A stretch of 45,924 bases of DNA from an uncultured Bacteroides sp. (GTDB taxonomy: Bacteria > Bacteroidota > Bacteroidia > Bacteroidales > Bacteroidaceae), in contig NZ_CAUFUE010000034.1 of the NCBI RefSeq assembly GCF_959029255.1, forward strand, positions 1 to 45,924, in the 5' to 3' direction. Of the stretch, positions 44,209-45,924 are shown piece after piece. The translations under genes and the position numbers were made by a program. Numbering within the stretch: position 1 is the stretch's first letter; the number at the start of each line of letters is the position of its first letter. The notes under the pieces are model-generated. The model ran no database searches, was not told the origin of the DNA, and saw only the letters and a list, made by a program, of their open reading frames with translations.

Positions 44209-45522
44209 TTATTTAATAAGATGCTTTTTTATCCATACTAAATGCCCGTATTCCGTATCTTCCGACGTCCAATGTTCATTGATTGGGGTGATAAGGGTTT
44301 CCTTCGGGCAATGCAGCACATTATAAACAATATAGCTTGTGGTGGGCGGACACGTATCATCATTGTATCCCCAAGTGAGATAAACGGGTACTTTTATCTG
44401 CCGCGCAAAGTTCACTACATCATAGTAAGCCATTGTTTTCAGCTTGTCGGGAGTATCCATACCGTCTACGCGGAAGAAATGGGGATAACCTCCGGCACGT
44501 CCCGCCTTATATCCCGCCATGTCGCTGAGGGCAGGATGATTGGCAACACAAGCGGTGACACGTTCATCCAGTCCGGTGGTTATCAAGGCTAATGCGCCGC
44601 CCTGGCTGCCGCCTTGCACAATGATGTTTCTACCATCCCACTCGGGCAAGGAAGTGAGGAAGTCAATGCTGCGGACACATGCCAGATACACACGTTTCAT
44701 GTAATAATTGTCACGATTATCCAGTCCGTTGGACAAATATCCGTTCTCCCTGCCACTAAAAGCGCTGCTGATTTCCTTGAATTCGGCTTCCGTCATTTCG
44801 GGATTCAGACCATGGATTTCCATTTCAAAACGGATGCAGCCCTGCTCGGCATAATACTTATGGCGCAATGGCTCCTTGATAGTCTTGATGCCTGCGCCCG
44901 GAGGGCAGAGAACTACGGGACAAGAGGCTTTTGTCCTGTTCTTGGGGCAAGTAAGGTATCCGTAGATGCTCTGACCGCGATTATTGAGTTGCAGTTTAAT
45001 GAGATAGCAATCTATCTTGTCGGTAGAATACTTTTCTACCCATTTCTTTGTAAAGTTCAGGGGATATTTGGCTGCTTCGGCTTTGTTTTTCTGCCAGAAC
45101 TCTTTGAAATCGGCAGGCAGTTGTGTGTAGGGTTGCAGTTTTTCGGGCGAGAAACCTACTTTCACATGGTGCTTATAGGTCTTATCTCCGACGGTTGCCT
45201 GCAAACGGCAATCGCGAAATCCGGGTTGCTTCATAGTGCCGATGGTGATTACGGCTTTCCCGTCTTTCAAGACAACAGCGCCTTTGGTATCGGCGGGCAT
45301 CATGTCGTCACCAAGTTCATAGGTCACCGTGACCCCATCCTGAGGGATGCCATATTTATAGAATTGTATTTCTACGGTTGCTTTCTCTCCGGTTTTGTAG
45401 AGCCAGTCGGCATGGTTGGGTACGGTCACCCAAAGTACATCACTACGGTAAGGATAATTTTCGGCGTATACTGAAAGTATCAGAGAAGCCAGGAAGGTAA
45501 TAGATAATAAGATTTGTTTCAT
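44209..45522 (-). CDS. Acetylxylan esterase-like protein (AXE1/CE7-type)
   Basis: A 437-residue exported esterase (signal peptide MKQILLSITFLASLILSVYA). Residues about 25-120 are an Ig-like beta domain (KATVEIQFYKYGIPQDGVTVTYEL). The alpha/beta hydrolase follows, with CE7/AXE1 features: YGYLTCPKN, VVLCPPGAGIK, nucleophile Ser306 in GGSQGGALAL, acid Asp in GYNDDTCPP and His in EYGHLVW. CE7 enzymes deacetylate xylooligosaccharides and other acetylated sugars; in this locus the acetylated pectic backbone or side chains are possible targets (inference). A weak -7 box (TATTTTTC on minus, 45555-45562) lies upstream. Confidence 0.87.
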   Translation of the reverse strand: MKQILLSITFLASLILSVYAENYPYRSDVLWVTVPNHADWLYKTGEKATVEIQFYKYGIPQDGVTVTYELGDDMMPADTKGAVVLKDGKAVITIGTMKQPGFRDCRLQATVGDKTYKHHVKVGFSPEKLQPYTQLPADFKEFWQKNKAEAAKYPLNFTKKWVEKYSTDKIDCYLIKLQLNNRGQSIYGYLTCPKNRTKASCPVVLCPPGAGIKTIKEPLRHKYYAEQGCIRFEMEIHGLNPEMTEAEFKEISSAFSGRENGYLSNGLDNRDNYYMKRVYLACVRSIDFLTSLPEWDGRNIIVQGGSQGGALALITTGLDERVTACVANHPALSDMAGYKAGRAGGYPHFFRVDGMDTPDKLKTMAYYDVVNFARQIKVPVYLTWGYNDDTCPPTTSYIVYNVLHCPKETLITPINEHWTSEDTEYGHLVWIKKHLIK

Positions 45523-45924
45523 TATAGTATGTTATTGTTATGCTTTTCATTCACGAAAAATACAGGTTTATACTTTTGATAAATCGGAATTTAGGAGCGT
45601 GTATTCATAGAAAGGGACGAACACGGAGACACGGAGACACAGAGATAAAAAGATAAAGGAGGAAAAGAAAAGAGACTGGGAGTTGGCGACTACGTCGCGG
45701 GAATACTCTGTTTCCCACGACTCTCTTTTATCTCTCGCGAATTTATTCGCATTAATCTCTTTCATCTCCAAATATTTCTCTAAAAGATTAAACTCTGCGT
45801 CTCTGTGTTAGTCACTAAAAGATAAAGGATAATTTAATGAAGAATTCTTCTTTCACCACAGAGGACACGGAGGTCACAGAGGTTTTAATTTTTTCGACGC
45901 GGATTGGGCGGATTAAGCGGATTT
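45523..45924. repeat. Repeat-rich intergenic region with element C, running off the window
   Basis: No gene is supportable. It contains ACACGGAGACACAGAG-type tracts with inverted counterparts (45618-45644 versus 45794-45812), a hairpin near 45694-45722 (GTCGCGGGAA/TTTCCCACGAC), and from 45828 an element that begins GATAATTTAATGAAGAA (17 bp identical to 3499-3515) and continues into sequence matching element B in inverted orientation (45875-45924 identical to 29322-29371 reversed). Element C is cut by the window end. Confidence 0.7.

Noticed and set aside
44614..45474. Plus-strand open frame of 286 codons
   Set aside because: Antisense to the AXE1-like esterase, whose catalytic motifs and signal peptide are intact.
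45568..45771. Minus-strand frame of 67 codons
   Set aside because: Made from the ACACGGAGACACAGAG repeats; no domain and no promoter.

Overview
The window looks like a chromosomal segment of a gut Bacteroides (Bacteroidota). The evidence is two SusC/SusD pairs, an ECF sigma/FecR pair, a hybrid two-component regulator, many lipoproteins with a Cys just after a short signal peptide, and repeated TAnnTTTG -7 boxes, the Bacteroides promoter element, a short distance upstream of genes. No rRNA, tRNA, CRISPR array, transposase or integrase was seen.

Layout: (1) 0.05-5.7 kb is ordinary chromosome: an MFS transporter, a dipeptidyl peptidase IV, lipoyl synthase and a membrane protein with a degenerate Nudix-like tail. 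(2) 5.7-18.8 kb is a polysaccharide utilization locus (PUL 1) run by an ECF sigma factor and FecR-type anti-sigma: SusC with an STN signalling domain, SusD, an F5/8C surface lipoprotein, a small lipoprotein ending in a RanBP2-type zinc finger, and a 1286-residue GH31 enzyme with Fn3, F5/8C, dockerin and cohesin-like modules. This design is typical of host-glycan loci, and an alpha-GalNAc target is my inference. (3) 19.0-20.6 kb, minus strand, is a housekeeping island: fabI and an RsmI-like methyltransferase, translationally coupled. (4) 21.0-45.5 kb is a second PUL (PUL 2): GH28, DUF4861, GH43, a HAD phosphatase, GH95, SusC/SusD, a beta-helix surface lipoprotein, a GH140 apiosidase-like enzyme, a 1485-residue hybrid two-component sensor, and two secreted esterases. 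GH28 plus GH140 plus GH95 plus esterases point to a galacturonan with apiose or other side chains, in the RG-II or apiogalacturonan direction.

How it works together: in PUL 1 the SusC STN domain would signal substrate to FecR, freeing sigma to transcribe the operon. In PUL 2 the periplasmic propellers of the hybrid sensor would bind an oligosaccharide and the AraC domain would switch on promoters such as the near-identical ones in front of GH28 and susC.

The most unusual content is between the genes: an array of eight 15-bp boxes spaced at exactly 22 bp that flips orientation in the middle (36558-36726); a family of hairpin elements with common ends (TGATAATTTA...TAAATTCCCATTTA) but different interiors, abutting stop codons; two arrays of a GAGGGATATATAG repeat; a 142-bp MITE-like element; and a 59-bp tail-to-tail coding overlap between the GH140 gene and the sensor gene.
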